A stretch of DNA of 46,960 nucleotides, from the NCBI GenBank assembly GCA_028290545.1, contig JAQGJP010000038.1, forward strand, positions 1 through 46,960, given 5' to 3'. Positions 18,455-28,461 of the stretch are shown here, one piece after another. Source of the stretch: Rhizobium sp. Its GTDB lineage: Bacteria; Pseudomonadota; Alphaproteobacteria; Rhizobiales; Rhizobiaceae. The stretch's first letter is position 1. Each line of letters begins with the position of its first letter. The translations under genes and the position numbers were made by a program. The notes beneath the pieces were generated by a model, which saw nothing but the letters and a program-made list of their open reading frames with translations, was not told the DNA's origin and made no database searches.

Positions 18455-19638
18455 GGCGTGGCCGCCTTCTTGTCATTGGCCTCGGCGACCTTTTCGGGAT
18501 CTTCCTTCTTGTCGCCGAAAATCTTCACTTCGGCGCCGTTGCGGAGCCGTTGCAGGCCCTCGATGACGATTTCGTCACCGGGTTTGATCTTGGCATCGAC
18601 CAGCACGGCATCCGGATTGCGCTGGATGATGATGGCGGCCACGCGTGCGACCTTGCGATCCTTGTCGACGCGCCAGACATAGGAACCCTTGCTGTCCCAC
18701 TGGATCGCCAGCGGATTGACAGACGGCCAGCTGTCGCCGCCAAGGTTGATCACGACTTCGAACGACTGGCCGGCCCGCAGCTCATCGCCCTCGTTGGGGA
18801 TTTCGGCCTGGATATGCAGCGTACGGCTGGCAATATCAATACGGTTGTCGATCGCCATGATCTTGCCCGGGTAGCTCTTGCCGGGACGGGAAATCGGATT
18901 GGCCTCGACTTCCTGGCCCTCCCTGATGAGACCCGTGAACCGCTCCGGCACCCAGAAATCGACCAGCAGCCGCGAGCGGTCGTCGATGGTGACGATCGGC
19001 GTCGCAACGGTGACATAGTCGCCGGTCTGGCCGCTGACGATACCGGCGATCCCGCTGACGGGCGAACGAATGGCCCGGCGATAAAGATTGAGTTCGGCGA
19101 CGGACAGGTTCAGCCGCGCCGTTTCCACGGCGGATTGGGCATCCTGCAGATCGGCGCGGGAAATGATCTTCGACAGGCCCTGGTTGCGGGTCAGCGTATT
19201 TTCGGCGCTCTTCATCGCCACCTTGGCCGAGGCCACCGCGATCTTCTCGACATCGTCATCAAGCTTGGCGATGACATCCCCGGCCGTGACCATCTGTCCG
19301 GGATGAACCAGCAATTCGGCGATCTGACCTGAGACCAGCGGCGTCACTGCCACGGAATGGATCGCGTCGCCATCGCCGATCGCGTTCAACCGGTCATTGA
19401 CCTTGCCCTCGGTTGCAGGCCTTACAACCACCGTAAGCGGGCCGTTGGAATTGTTTCGGCGATTGCCGGCAGTGGGTGGGCCGGCTGACGGCTCTTCGCG
19501 CGCCACCAGGGAAACGATCATTTCCGGCACACCGATCCTGCGCGCGAAAACGGCGGAACCGGGCATGAAATGAATCAGAATAAGAGCGCCGACGACAAGA
19601 AAGACAAGGCCGGTCAGGAGTTGGGTGACGATACGCAT
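18451..19638 (-). CDS. RND efflux periplasmic adaptor (membrane fusion protein)
   Basis: The 395-residue adaptor links the RND permease to an outer-membrane channel. An N-terminal membrane anchor (about 5-25) is followed by a barrel-sandwich/lipoyl half (VSGQIAELLVHPGQMVTAGDVIAKLD), an alpha hairpin (about 110-150), the second lipoyl half (RSPVSGIAGIVSGQTGDYV), and a beta barrel. The C-terminal tail is Lys- and Glu-rich. The reading frame stays open further upstream, but GGAGA lies 6 bases before the ATG at 19638 and the membrane anchor begins there, which fixes the start. It is divergent from the uvrD-type helicase with a 179-base gap, and no regulator gene is adjacent. Confidence 0.92.
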   Translation of the reverse strand: MRIVTQLLTGLVFLVVGALILIHFMPGSAVFARRIGVPEMIVSLVAREEPSAGPPTAGNRRNNSNGPLTVVVRPATEGKVNDRLNAIGDGDAIHSVAVTPLVSGQIAELLVHPGQMVTAGDVIAKLDDDVEKIAVASAKVAMKSAENTLTRNQGLSKIISRADLQDAQSAVETARLNLSVAELNLYRRAIRSPVSGIAGIVSGQTGDYVTVATPIVTIDDRSRLLVDFWVPERFTGLIREGQEVEANPISRPGKSYPGKIMAIDNRIDIASRTLHIQAEIPNEGDELRAGQSFEVVINLGGDSWPSVNPLAIQWDSKGSYVWRVDKDRKVARVAAIIIQRNPDAVLVDAKIKPGDEIVIEGLQRLRNGAEVKIFGDKKEDPEKVAEANDKKAATP

Positions 19639-19817
19639 CAATGATCTCCGGGCATACCCATGTTTTCTCCCCCAAGACTGCTTATCTGAGATTACGGTTC
19701 TACGAGCAAGAATCCATTTTGCACATGGACGAATTGTAATGTAATCGTGATAGGGTTTTGTGAACAAATCGTGACCGGGCTTTGCCAAAATCCGCCGAAT
19801 CATGCATGGAGCATGCA

Positions 19818-22304
19818 ATGACGAACGGCTTTGACGACATTCCCTTTTTCGACGAGGAGCCGACCCCTCGCCCTGCAAAGCCTGAACCTGTGCCTGAGAG
19901 GCCGCCGGGTGGGCTTGCTGCGCGCGCGCTTGCCGCACGCCAAGGCGCGGCGAAGAAGGCCGCCTACCTCGAAGGCCTGAACCCCGAGCAACTGCGCGCA
20001 GTCGAAACGCTCGACGGCCCCGTATTGGTGCTCGCCGGCGCCGGTACGGGCAAGACCCGGGTGCTGACCACCCGTATCGCCCATATTCTCGAGACCGGCC
20101 GCGCCTTCCCCAGCCAGATCCTCGCTGTTACCTTCACCAACAAGGCGGCGCGCGAGATGCGCGAGCGCATTGCCCATCTCGCCGGCGAGGCTGTCGAGGG
20201 CATGCCCTGGCTCGGGACGTTCCACTCGATCGGCGTGAAATTCCTGCGTCGGCATGCCGAACTGGTTTCGCTGCGGTCCGATTTCACTATTCTCGATACC
20301 GACGACGTGATCCGCCTGATCAAGCAGTTGATCCAGGCCGAGGGGCTGGACGACAAGCGCTGGCCGGCGCGGCAGTTCGCGCAGATGATCGACAACTGGA
20401 AAAACAAGGGGCTGGATCCCAACCAGATCGCCGAGGGCGACGCCCGCGCTTTCGGCAATGGCAAGGGACGCGAACTTTATACCGCCTACCAGAACCGGCT
20501 GATCACACTGAACGCCTGCGATTTCGGCGACCTCCTGCAGCACCCGATCCGCATCCTGAAGAACAATCCGGATATCCTCGCCGATTACCAGGGCCGCTTC
20601 CGCTATATCCTCGTCGATGAGTATCAGGACACCAACACCGCGCAATATATGTGGCTCAGGCTGCTGGCGCAGCGGCCTCGTTCGAGCAACGCCCCGAACG
20701 TGCCCGGCACCGTCAACATATGCTGCGTCGGCGACGACGACCAGGCGATCTACGGCTGGCGCGGCGCCGATGTCGACAATATCCTCCGTTTCGAGAAGGA
20801 TTTTCCGGGCGCCGCAGTCATCCGCCTGGAGCGCAACTACCGTTCGACCGCCCATATCCTCGGCGCGTCCGGCCACTTGATCGCTCACAACGAGGGGCGT
20901 CTCGGCAAGACGCTGTTCACCGAGAAAGCCGATATGGACGACGAGAAAGTGCAGGTGCACGCCTCCTGGGATTCAGAGGAGGAAGCCCGCGCCATCGGCG
21001 AGGAAATCGAGCAGTTGCAGCGCAATAAGCACCTGCTCAACGACATGGCGATCCTCGTCCGCGCCTCCTTCCAGATGCGCGAGTTCGAAGACCGCTTCGT
21101 GACGCTCGGCCTCAACTACCGGGTCATCGGCGGGCCGCGCTTTTATGAGCGTCTGGAAATCCGCGATGCCATGGCCTATTTCCGGCTGGTGGCGCAGCCG
21201 GCCGACGATCTCGCCTTCGAGCGCATCATCAACACGCCGAAGCGCGGACTGGGCGACACCACCGTGCGCTTCCTGCATGATTATGCCCGCGCCCGCGATA
21301 TCCCCATGCTCGCCGCCGCCACCGATCTCGTCGAGACCGAGGAGATGAAGCCCAAGGCCCGCAAGGCTCTGTTCGATGTGGTCGTCAATTTCCAGCGCTG
21401 GCAGAAGGCGCTGCCCAACGTGCCGCATACCGAATTGGCCGAGCAGATTCTCGAGGAGAGCGGCTATACCGACATGTGGAAGGCGGACAAGACCGCCGAA
21501 GCGCCGGGCCGTTTGGAAAACCTCAAGGAACTCGTCCGCTCGATGGAACAGTTCGAGAGCCTGCGCGGCTTCCTCGAACACGTGTCGCTGGTGATGGATG
21601 CCGACAAGAACGAGAACATGGATGCCGTGTCGATCATGACGCTGCATTCGGCCAAGGGGCTGGAATTCAACACCGTCTTCCTGCCCGGCTGGGAGGAAGG
21701 TCTATTCCCGCATCAGCGCGCCCTCGACGAGGGCGGCCGCAACGGGCTGGAGGAAGAGCGCCGCCTCGCCTATGTCGGCCTGACGCGCGCCAAGCACCGC
21801 CTGCATATCTGGTTCGTGTCCAATCGCCGAATCCACGGCCTCTGGCAATCGACCATTCCGTCGCGCTTCCTCGATGAACTGCCGGAAGCGCATGTCGAAG
21901 TCGCCGAGGTCGAGCAGTCCTATGGCGGCTATGGCCGCAATCCCTATGGCCAGTCACGCTTCGACAAGCAGGAACCGTTCTCCTCGGGCTATTCCTCGCC
22001 GGGCTGGCAGCGCGCCCAAGCCAACAAGACCGACGCCACCCGCAACAACTGGGGCAACCGCTCCGGCGTCGCGGTCGAGCGCATCGGCTACGGCGAGGCC
22101 GGCCCGACCGGCAAGGTGATCGCCGGCGAACTGGTCGCCAAATCGAAGATCGACACGGCCTCTGATTTTTCCATCGGCGACCGGGTGTTCCACATCAAGT
22201 TCGGCAATGGCAATGTTGCCGGCATCGAAGGCAACAAGCTGACGATCGACTTCGACCGCGCCGGGCAGAAACGGGTGCTGGACGGGTTTGTGGAGCGGGT
22301 GTGA
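19818..22304 (+). CDS. uvrD: ATP-dependent DNA helicase, UvrD/PcrA type
   Basis: This superfamily 1A, 3'-5' helicase acts in repair and replication restart. The 828-residue protein shows all core motifs: Walker A GAGTGKT (about 75-81), motif II VDEYQDTN (about 266), motif III GDDDQAIYGWRGA, motif IV RLERNYRST, motif V TLHSAKGLEF, and motif VI YVGLTRAKHRL. Its C-terminal region (about 700-828) is rich in Gly, Tyr and Asn, then ends in a small KFGNGNVAGIEGNKLTIDFD domain like the PcrA/UvrD Tudor-like tail that contacts RNA polymerase. GGAG lies 6 bases before the ATG at 19818. A TTG at 19782 and an ATG at 19806 are less well placed. Confidence 0.94.
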   Translation: MTNGFDDIPFFDEEPTPRPAKPEPVPERPPGGLAARALAARQGAAKKAAYLEGLNPEQLRAVETLDGPVLVLAGAGTGKTRVLTTRIAHILETGRAFPSQILAVTFTNKAAREMRERIAHLAGEAVEGMPWLGTFHSIGVKFLRRHAELVSLRSDFTILDTDDVIRLIKQLIQAEGLDDKRWPARQFAQMIDNWKNKGLDPNQIAEGDARAFGNGKGRELYTAYQNRLITLNACDFGDLLQHPIRILKNNPDILADYQGRFRYILVDEYQDTNTAQYMWLRLLAQRPRSSNAPNVPGTVNICCVGDDDQAIYGWRGADVDNILRFEKDFPGAAVIRLERNYRSTAHILGASGHLIAHNEGRLGKTLFTEKADMDDEKVQVHASWDSEEEARAIGEEIEQLQRNKHLLNDMAILVRASFQMREFEDRFVTLGLNYRVIGGPRFYERLEIRDAMAYFRLVAQPADDLAFERIINTPKRGLGDTTVRFLHDYARARDIPMLAAATDLVETEEMKPKARKALFDVVVNFQRWQKALPNVPHTELAEQILEESGYTDMWKADKTAEAPGRLENLKELVRSMEQFESLRGFLEHVSLVMDADKNENMDAVSIMTLHSAKGLEFNTVFLPGWEEGLFPHQRALDEGGRNGLEEERRLAYVGLTRAKHRLHIWFVSNRRIHGLWQSTIPSRFLDELPEAHVEVAEVEQSYGGYGRNPYGQSRFDKQEPFSSGYSSPGWQRAQANKTDATRNNWGNRSGVAVERIGYGEAGPTGKVIAGELVAKSKIDTASDFSIGDRVFHIKFGNGNVAGIEGNKLTIDFDRAGQKRVLDGFVERV

Positions 22305-22541
22305 CATTCTTTACCGGTATTGCGCAGTTCGACTCAGCAATGCTGATGCCGGCAGGCTCTGTAATGCCTATGGAATCAGGAATGGAAATACCCCGCAGCA
22401 AGGACGGAAATCCGCCGCGTGAGCGTATTTTTAACGTCGTTTATCCACAGGCATGCCACTCTCTGCTCCCTGAAACACCTTTGACTGTTTTAATTTCGAA
22501 CATACTAATTTATAAGGCCCTAACCAAAGCGGGAGGGCAAA

Positions 22542-23237
22542 ATGAATACACTTCAGTGGTCGGGTACCATTCAGACTGTGACGATGGTCGATCTCGTCAG
22601 GCCAAACAATCCCGGTGACGATGTCACGCAGGCGTTCACCGGGCTCGTCAGCGACGCCGTCTGGACAGGCAGCGTGGACGGCGGCAGGATTGTCGGAACC
22701 ACCGGCAGCGATCTTGTCTTCCTCGATGACGATGCCTTCACCACGCCACGTCTCGAAAACATCGTGGTGTTCAATATGCGTGGCGGTGACGACGTGGTCG
22801 ATCTCACTTCCGACCGGTTTTCCTATGGCCATGCGCGGCTGGAGGGTGGTACCGGCAACGACTGGCTGTTCGGCGGCGCGGTCGGGGATCGCATTCTCGG
22901 CGGCGCCGGCGAAGACCGGCTGAAGGGCGGCGCCGGCAACGACGTCATCAACAGCGGCAGCGAGCAGGATCACCTCTTCGGCGGCGCGGGACGGGACAAG
23001 TTCATATTCGGCGACCACGATGGCAGGGACAATATCTACGATTTCACCACAGCCGGCAAAGGCCACGATGTGATCGATCTGTCCTCGTCGACGATCATCA
23101 CGGATTTCGCCGACCTCATTGCCAATCACAGCATTGTCGAAGACGGAGAGCTGAAACTCACGCTCGACGACGGCAGTTACATCCGCCTCTATGGCGTAGA
23201 CCCGCTCGACCTCATTGAACAGGATTTCCTTTTCTGA
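22542..23237 (+). CDS. Small RTX-type calcium-binding protein
   Basis: This 231-residue protein has no signal peptide. Nonapeptide repeats cluster at about 105-155 (GGTGNDWLFGGAVGDRILGGAGEDRLKGGAGNDV as overlapping units), a textbook calcium-binding roll. A C-terminal region ending DLIEQDFLF resembles the hydrophobic tail of type I secretion substrates. GGGAGG lies 4 bases before the ATG. The next gene downstream on the same strand is an FkbM methyltransferase, 97 bases away. The 237 bases upstream are A+T-rich and may hold the promoter; I see no clear element. Confidence 0.85.
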   Translation: MNTLQWSGTIQTVTMVDLVRPNNPGDDVTQAFTGLVSDAVWTGSVDGGRIVGTTGSDLVFLDDDAFTTPRLENIVVFNMRGGDDVVDLTSDRFSYGHARLEGGTGNDWLFGGAVGDRILGGAGEDRLKGGAGNDVINSGSEQDHLFGGAGRDKFIFGDHDGRDNIYDFTTAGKGHDVIDLSSSTIITDFADLIANHSIVEDGELKLTLDDGSYIRLYGVDPLDLIEQDFLF

Positions 23238-23334
23238 CGGTGCGGCTGAATGGCAAAAGCGCCCGATGGTATCAGCCCCACGCAAGCGCTTTCACCGATA
23301 ACGGCGGGAAACAACCCTAGCCGAGAGCCTCATC

Positions 23335-24789
23335 ATGACCGACACCGCGCCGTTCTGGACCGTCACCATCAGGAATGGCGTGCGCGTCTGCGTCACGCCG
23401 TCGATCCAGCAGATGACGAGCTATATATTGCTCGAACAGGAGGACTGGTTCGAGGACGAGATGGATTTCATCCGCGCCTATATCATGCCCGGCATGAATA
23501 CCTTCGATATCGGCGCCAATCACGGCGTCTATGGCCTGACCATCGCCAGCCAGCTCGCATCCGGCCATGTCTGGGCGTTCGAACCGACGGTGGCGCCCGG
23601 CACGATGCTGTCGCGCAGCATCGGCGTCAATGGGCTCAAGGACCGGATGACCTGGGTGCATGCCGGACTTTCGGATCACGATGGCAGCGCCGAGATTTCG
23701 GTGTCCGGCAACTCCGAGACCAATTCGCTCTATGGCACCGGCGCCCAGAAGGAACGGATCGAACTCTATGGCCTCGACGCGTTCATCGCACGCGAGAAAA
23801 TCGTCGCCAGCATCGATTTCGTCAAACTCGACGCCGAGGGCGAGGAGATCAAGATCCTGGCTGGCGGGGACGATTTCTTCAGCCGCCAGTCGCCGCTCAT
23901 CATGTTCGAACTGAAGCATGGCAACCAGGTCAATCACGGCCTGATCGACGCCGTCAAGGCATTGGGCTACACGATCTACCGGCTGGCGCCCGGTCTGGAA
24001 ATGCTGGTGCCCTACGAGGCCGGGTTCGAGGAAGGCTTCCTGCTCAATCTGTTCGCCGTCAAGCCCGATCGCGCGGCAGAACTGGCCGAACGGGGACTGC
24101 TGGCGCCGGCAGGCGCAGCAGAGAGTTCCGAAGCACCTCTGGAAGCGCATTGGCGGGACCGCCTGTTCGCCCTGCCCTTCGCGGCTCCCTATCGGGTCGC
24201 ATGGTCTCAAATTGCCCCCCTTGCCAATGCCGACCATGATTTCGCGCTGTCGGCCTGCCTTCTGGCGCAGGACAAATCGCTGCCGCCGGCACGCCGCCAT
24301 GCGCTGGCAAGGCAGGCGCTCGCCAAGGTGACGGCCATCGCCGATGCCGGCCAGGGCGAGATCGCTCTCTGGCTGCTGCGGCTCAATCTCACACATCTGC
24401 TCGGCGAACGCGGCCTGAGCGTCGGCATTGCGGGCAAGCTGGCGGGATTGTCGCCAGCCATGCTGGAGACGCTGAAACTGCCTTTCCTGCCACCCTCATC
24501 GCGCTTTTACGACCGCGACCTCGGTTCGCGCTACGAGCGGCTGCCCGATGTGATCCGCGAATTCATCGAATACCGGCAATCCTATTCGACCTACTATACA
24601 AATGCCCCGCTCGAGCCGTTGTCGGCGCTGACCAGCCGCCCCGGCCATGGGCTGGAACTCGATCGCCGATTGGTGCTCGGCGCGCGGCGCCGGGGCATGA
24701 CGCTCAACATCGCCGGGGACCATGCAGTGTTTGCGCCGGAAACATCGCCGAACTGGGAAATATGGAAAGCGATCGCGGGCCTGTCCTGA
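23335..24789 (+). CDS. FkbM-family methyltransferase with a long C-terminal extension
   Basis: FkbM enzymes methylate hydroxyl groups on sugars or polyketides. The SAM-binding core spans about 45-240. Motif I is FDIGANHGVYG (about 58-68), followed by FEPTVAPG, DFVKLDAEGEE (near 165) and LIMFELKHG. The usual protein has about 250-300 residues; this one has 484. The extra ~240 residues contain helical repeats rich in Leu, Ala and Arg that I do not recognise, ending in a stretch with EFIEYRQSYSTYYTNAPLEPL. It follows the RTX gene on the same strand, so the substrate could be a surface glycan, but that is a guess. Confidence 0.82.
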   Translation: MTDTAPFWTVTIRNGVRVCVTPSIQQMTSYILLEQEDWFEDEMDFIRAYIMPGMNTFDIGANHGVYGLTIASQLASGHVWAFEPTVAPGTMLSRSIGVNGLKDRMTWVHAGLSDHDGSAEISVSGNSETNSLYGTGAQKERIELYGLDAFIAREKIVASIDFVKLDAEGEEIKILAGGDDFFSRQSPLIMFELKHGNQVNHGLIDAVKALGYTIYRLAPGLEMLVPYEAGFEEGFLLNLFAVKPDRAAELAERGLLAPAGAAESSEAPLEAHWRDRLFALPFAAPYRVAWSQIAPLANADHDFALSACLLAQDKSLPPARRHALARQALAKVTAIADAGQGEIALWLLRLNLTHLLGERGLSVGIAGKLAGLSPAMLETLKLPFLPPSSRFYDRDLGSRYERLPDVIREFIEYRQSYSTYYTNAPLEPLSALTSRPGHGLELDRRLVLGARRRGMTLNIAGDHAVFAPETSPNWEIWKAIAGLS

Positions 24790-24862
24790 ATCTTGCGGCT
24801 TCCCCAAAAATAGTTGGAGGTCGATGCAACAATTTGCATGCGATCAGGTGCAAGGCGCAGGG

Positions 24863-25379
24863 TTATCGCCGCGCCGACTCCCCGAGCACTTCGGCCTGGT
24901 CGCGGAGCAGCACGAAACGATAGCCGCGCTTCTTGAGATCGAGGATGCCGGCGACGACTCCCTCGCCTGCCTGGTGGCTGGGCTGGTTGATATGGGCGAT
25001 GACGACATCGCCATCCTTCGCCGACGCAAAGCGCCTTTCCGCGCCGCTCCGGCCGAGCAGCGAGCCGCCGTCGCCGTTCACCGAATAGCCGGCGACCTGA
25101 TAGCCCATCGCCTCGATTTGCCTGATCGACGACGGCGTATATTTCGCGGTCGCGCCACGGAAAAATTTTGGCCTCGGCGCGCCGGCCTTGACGATCGCCT
25201 CCGTGCCGCCTTCGACCTCGTCGGCGACGGCTTTCGGCGAACCGGCCGCCCTGATGCCGTAGATACTGACCATGCGATCGACCGCCGGTATGTGATTGGC
25301 GCCATGATCCTCGATCTCGAAGAGGTCGGGATGCGCCCGCATGACGGCGAAAGCCTCGGCATTGCGCTTCAGCCAGAAA
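24863..25379 (-). pseudogene. Polysaccharide deacetylase (NodB-like), N-terminus deleted
   Basis: Reading leftward from about 25379, roughly 170 residues match the C-terminal two thirds of a polysaccharide deacetylase: ENPEAF-like RNAEAFAVM, the zinc-binding HGANH pair, FRGATAKY, GYSVNGDGGS, DVVIAHINQP, and a clean stop. The N-terminal part with the catalytic TFDDGP aspartate is absent. Codons upstream of about 25379 instead read through the antisense of an RTX gene. With no catalytic aspartate and no natural start, it should be inactive. Gene orientation, with the missing end touching the missing end of its neighbour, points to one deletion that removed both 5' ends. Confidence 0.72.
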
Positions 25380-26020
25380 ATATTTTCGATGAAAATACAA
25401 TCGCCATTGATGATTTCAGCGACAGAGAGGTCATTGCAGAGGACAAGAATGGTGCAAGCATTGAGGTTCATGGACGTGGCTTCAGATATTCGAACGATCA
25501 GGTTACGGCAGGAACAGTGACCTCGGCGACGATCAGGGATGAAGATGGCCACGTGCTGATCACCATCAAGGATGTGGATCTGTCGGCAGTTCAGGTATAT
25601 AAGGATGTGGTGAAATATGGTGTCAGCGCGCTTCAATGGACGTTTGCGGCCGGTGACGATCGTGTCACGGGTTCAATAAAGGCCGACAGTCTGCAAGGCG
25701 ACTATGGCGACGACGTCATTTTCGGTAAAGGCGGCAGCGATTATCTATCAGGTTATCATGGCAACGACACGTTGATCGGTGGTGGCGGCAGCGACAATTT
25801 CCTGTTCGACAAATTGTACGACATCGACAGGATCACGGATTTCGATGACCTGGGCAAGGATCAGGACCAGATCTGGCTTAAACAGGCCATGTGGGATCGA
25901 ATGGATAAACATCGGGAAGGCGACGATGTCGTTCTCGATTTCGGCGGGGGCGACGAATTGATCATCGAGCATGCCAAGATCGCCAACATTACCCGCGAAG
26001 ATTTCCAGCTGTTTTCATAA
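25380..26020 (+). pseudogene. RTX-type calcium-binding protein, N-terminus deleted
   Basis: About 212 codons encode an RTX C-terminal region: a SIEVHGRGFRYSNDQVTAGTVTSA segment seen as a repeat-flanking domain in rhizobial RTX proteins (written here as one stretch near residues 22-45), then nonapeptides GDDRVTGS, GDYGDDVIFGKGGSDYLSG, GNDTLIGGGGSDNFLF, and a tail ending EDFQLFS. There is no start codon with a ribosome binding site at its beginning; the frame simply runs on into antisense of the deacetylase remnant. It could be expressed only as a fusion from an upstream ATG, which I consider unlikely. Confidence 0.6.
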
Positions 26021-26134
26021 TTCCCGATTTCGCCGTCCATAGAAGCCGATTGGTCCGACCTTTCGGATAGGGCTTGGCTCCGGCGGCGAACAACACTACA
26101 TCTCGGGCAGTTCGAACCTGCCCGGGAGCATGCC

Positions 26135-28228
26135 TTGCCAATTTTCAACAATCTGCCCACGCCGCCCAAAGCCGCCCGCAAACCCGTGACCGACACCCGG
26201 CACGGCGTAACCCGGACCGACGATTACGCCTGGTTCCGGGCCGACAACTGGCAGGCGATGTTCAAGGACACATCGATCCTCGACCCGGAAATCCGCGCCT
26301 ATGTCGAGGCGGAGAACGCCTATCAGGACGCGGCCATGGCCGATACCGCCGATCTGCGCAAGACGCTGTTCGACGAGATGAAGGCGCGGATCAAGGAGGA
26401 CGATTCCTCCGTGCCGATGAAGGATGGGCCGTTTGCCTATGGCACGCTGTTCGTCACCGGCGGCGAACAGGCGCATTATTTCCGTATCCCGCGTGATGGC
26501 GGCGACCTCAAGGAAATCCTGCTCAATGGCGACCGCGAGGCCGATGGCAAGGAATACTGCCGGATCTCCGGCATCGGCCATGCGCCGGGCCATGATCTGG
26601 GCCTCTGGGGCTATGACGACAAGGGCTCGGAATATTTCACGCTCAAGATCCGCGATTTTGCCGCCGGCAAGGATCTCGACGACGTGATCGAGAACACCGG
26701 CGGCGGCGGCGCCTGGGCGCCCGACGGCAAAAGCTTCTTCTATTCGCTGCTCGACGACAATCATCGCCCTTCGAAGGTCTACCACCACATCATCGGCACG
26801 CCGCAATCGGCCGACCGGCTGGTCTATGAGGAGGAGGATCCGGGCTTCTTCATGGGCGTCGGCGGCTCGCTGCTCGACGACTACATCTTCATCGATATCC
26901 ACGATCATGAAACATCCGAATTCCATATCCTGTCGACCAGCGACCTGACGGCCAAGCCGATGCTGGTCGCCGAGCGTGAAACCGGCATCGAATATGAGAT
27001 GAGCGAAGGCGGCGATGTTTTCTACATCCTGACCAATGACGGCGATGCCAAGGATTTCAAGATCATGCAGACGCCGGTGACCGCACCGGGCAAGGCGAAC
27101 TGGACGGAAGTCGTGCCGCACCGGCCCGGCACGCTGATCCTCTCGGTCAGCGCCTATAAGGGCCACCTCATCTGGATGGAACGGCACGAAGGCCTGCCGC
27201 GGATTGTCATCCGTGATCGGCAGACCGGGGAGGATCATGCCATCGCCTTTGATGAAGAGGCCTATTCGCTCGGCTTCTCGGGCTCGCTCGAATATGACAC
27301 GGACTGGATCCGTTTCACCTACTCGTCGATGACCACGCCATCGCAACTCTACGACTACAATATGCGCACGCGCGAGCGTGTCCTGCTCAAGACGCAGGAA
27401 GTGCCGTCGGGGCATACGATCGAGGACTATGTGACACGACGTATCTTCGCCACCGCGCCGGACGGCCAGAAAGTGCCGGTCTCGCTGCTCTACAGGAAGG
27501 ATACGCCCCTCGACGGCTCGGCACCCTGCCTGCTTTACGGCTATGGCGCCTACGGCATTTCGATCCCGGCATCGTTCAGCACCAATACGCTGTCGCTCGT
27601 CAATCGCGGCTTCGTCTATGCCATTGCCCATGTCCGCGGCGGCAAGGACAAGGGTTTTGCCTGGTACGAACTTGGCAAGATGGCCCATAAGAAGAACACG
27701 TTTTCGGATTTCGTCGTCGCGGCCGATCATCTGGTGGCCGAAGGTTTCACGTCGCACGAAAAAATCATCGCCGAAGGCGGCTCGGCCGGCGGCATGCTGA
27801 TGGGCGCCATCGCCAATATGGCACCGGAAAAATTCGGCGGCATCATCGCTGCCGTTCCGTTCGTCGACGTGCTCAACACCATGCTCGACGACACGTTGCC
27901 GCTCACCCCGCCCGAATGGCCGGAATGGGGCAATCCGATCGAGAGCGTTTCGGACTACCGCAACATCGCCTCCTATTCGCCCTACGACAACGTCGCCGCA
28001 CAGGCCTATCCACCGATCCTGGTCCTGTCCGGCCTGACTGACCCGCGCGTCACTTATTGGGAACCGACCAAATGGGTCGCCAAGTTGCGCGACTTCACCA
28101 CAAGTAGCAATCCCATATTGTTGAAGACCAATATGGGCGCTGGCCACGGCGGTGCGTCGGGACGTTTCCAACGGTTGGAGGAGATCGCCTATGAATATGC
28201 TTTCGCGCTGAAAGTGGCGCAGAAATAG
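26135..28228 (+). CDS. ptrB: Oligopeptidase B (prolyl oligopeptidase family S9A)
   Basis: This serine peptidase cleaves short peptides after basic residues. The 697-residue protein has a beta-propeller region (about 70-400) that limits access to the active site, and an alpha/beta hydrolase domain (about 420-690). The nucleophile is Ser550 in GGSAGG. The likely acid is the Asp in GLTDPRV (about 635) and the likely histidine is in GAGHGG (about 670). HVRGGKDKGFAWYELGK is typical of oligopeptidase B. No signal peptide is seen, so it is cytoplasmic. The start is TTG, with GGGAG 6 bases upstream; the ATG at 26130 is out of frame. Confidence 0.92.
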   Translation: MPIFNNLPTPPKAARKPVTDTRHGVTRTDDYAWFRADNWQAMFKDTSILDPEIRAYVEAENAYQDAAMADTADLRKTLFDEMKARIKEDDSSVPMKDGPFAYGTLFVTGGEQAHYFRIPRDGGDLKEILLNGDREADGKEYCRISGIGHAPGHDLGLWGYDDKGSEYFTLKIRDFAAGKDLDDVIENTGGGGAWAPDGKSFFYSLLDDNHRPSKVYHHIIGTPQSADRLVYEEEDPGFFMGVGGSLLDDYIFIDIHDHETSEFHILSTSDLTAKPMLVAERETGIEYEMSEGGDVFYILTNDGDAKDFKIMQTPVTAPGKANWTEVVPHRPGTLILSVSAYKGHLIWMERHEGLPRIVIRDRQTGEDHAIAFDEEAYSLGFSGSLEYDTDWIRFTYSSMTTPSQLYDYNMRTRERVLLKTQEVPSGHTIEDYVTRRIFATAPDGQKVPVSLLYRKDTPLDGSAPCLLYGYGAYGISIPASFSTNTLSLVNRGFVYAIAHVRGGKDKGFAWYELGKMAHKKNTFSDFVVAADHLVAEGFTSHEKIIAEGGSAGGMLMGAIANMAPEKFGGIIAAVPFVDVLNTMLDDTLPLTPPEWPEWGNPIESVSDYRNIASYSPYDNVAAQAYPPILVLSGLTDPRVTYWEPTKWVAKLRDFTTSSNPILLKTNMGAGHGGASGRFQRLEEIAYEYAFALKVAQK

Positions 28229-28461
28229 CAGCCATCGAGATATCGTGTCCCGATGAGGGACAGGGTGCTTGGGCTCCAGCGCACCAGGCCGGGATTGGTG
28301 ACAATTCCGGCCATCGGCTACAAACTTTCTTAACTCTACTTTGACGAAGACAGACGCCAGGCGAGCAAAAAACCAAGATCGCGCTGGCTTGAGGGCAGAC
28401 TTTACCCGGTCTTAAATGTTCCCGCGCATGGATTAGTCACGCCTAATTCAAGGAGACCAGG

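Noticed and set aside
17195..18566. Two 406-residue frames antisense to the RND permease
   Set aside because: Composition (Asp/Arg/His-rich or Ser/Thr/Arg-rich) is typical of shadow frames; no family features.
22301..22618. Open frame starting MTFFTGIAQFDS after the helicase
   Set aside because: It overlaps the well-supported RTX start, has no ribosome binding site, and shows low coding character.
24722..25380. Long plus-strand frame joined to the RTX remnant as if one 432-residue protein
   Set aside because: The upstream half is antisense to clear deacetylase sequence and is Arg-rich shadow sequence.
26096..28171. 691-residue open frame antisense to oligopeptidase B
   Set aside because: It is a shadow of a GC-rich gene with catalytic motifs on the other strand.
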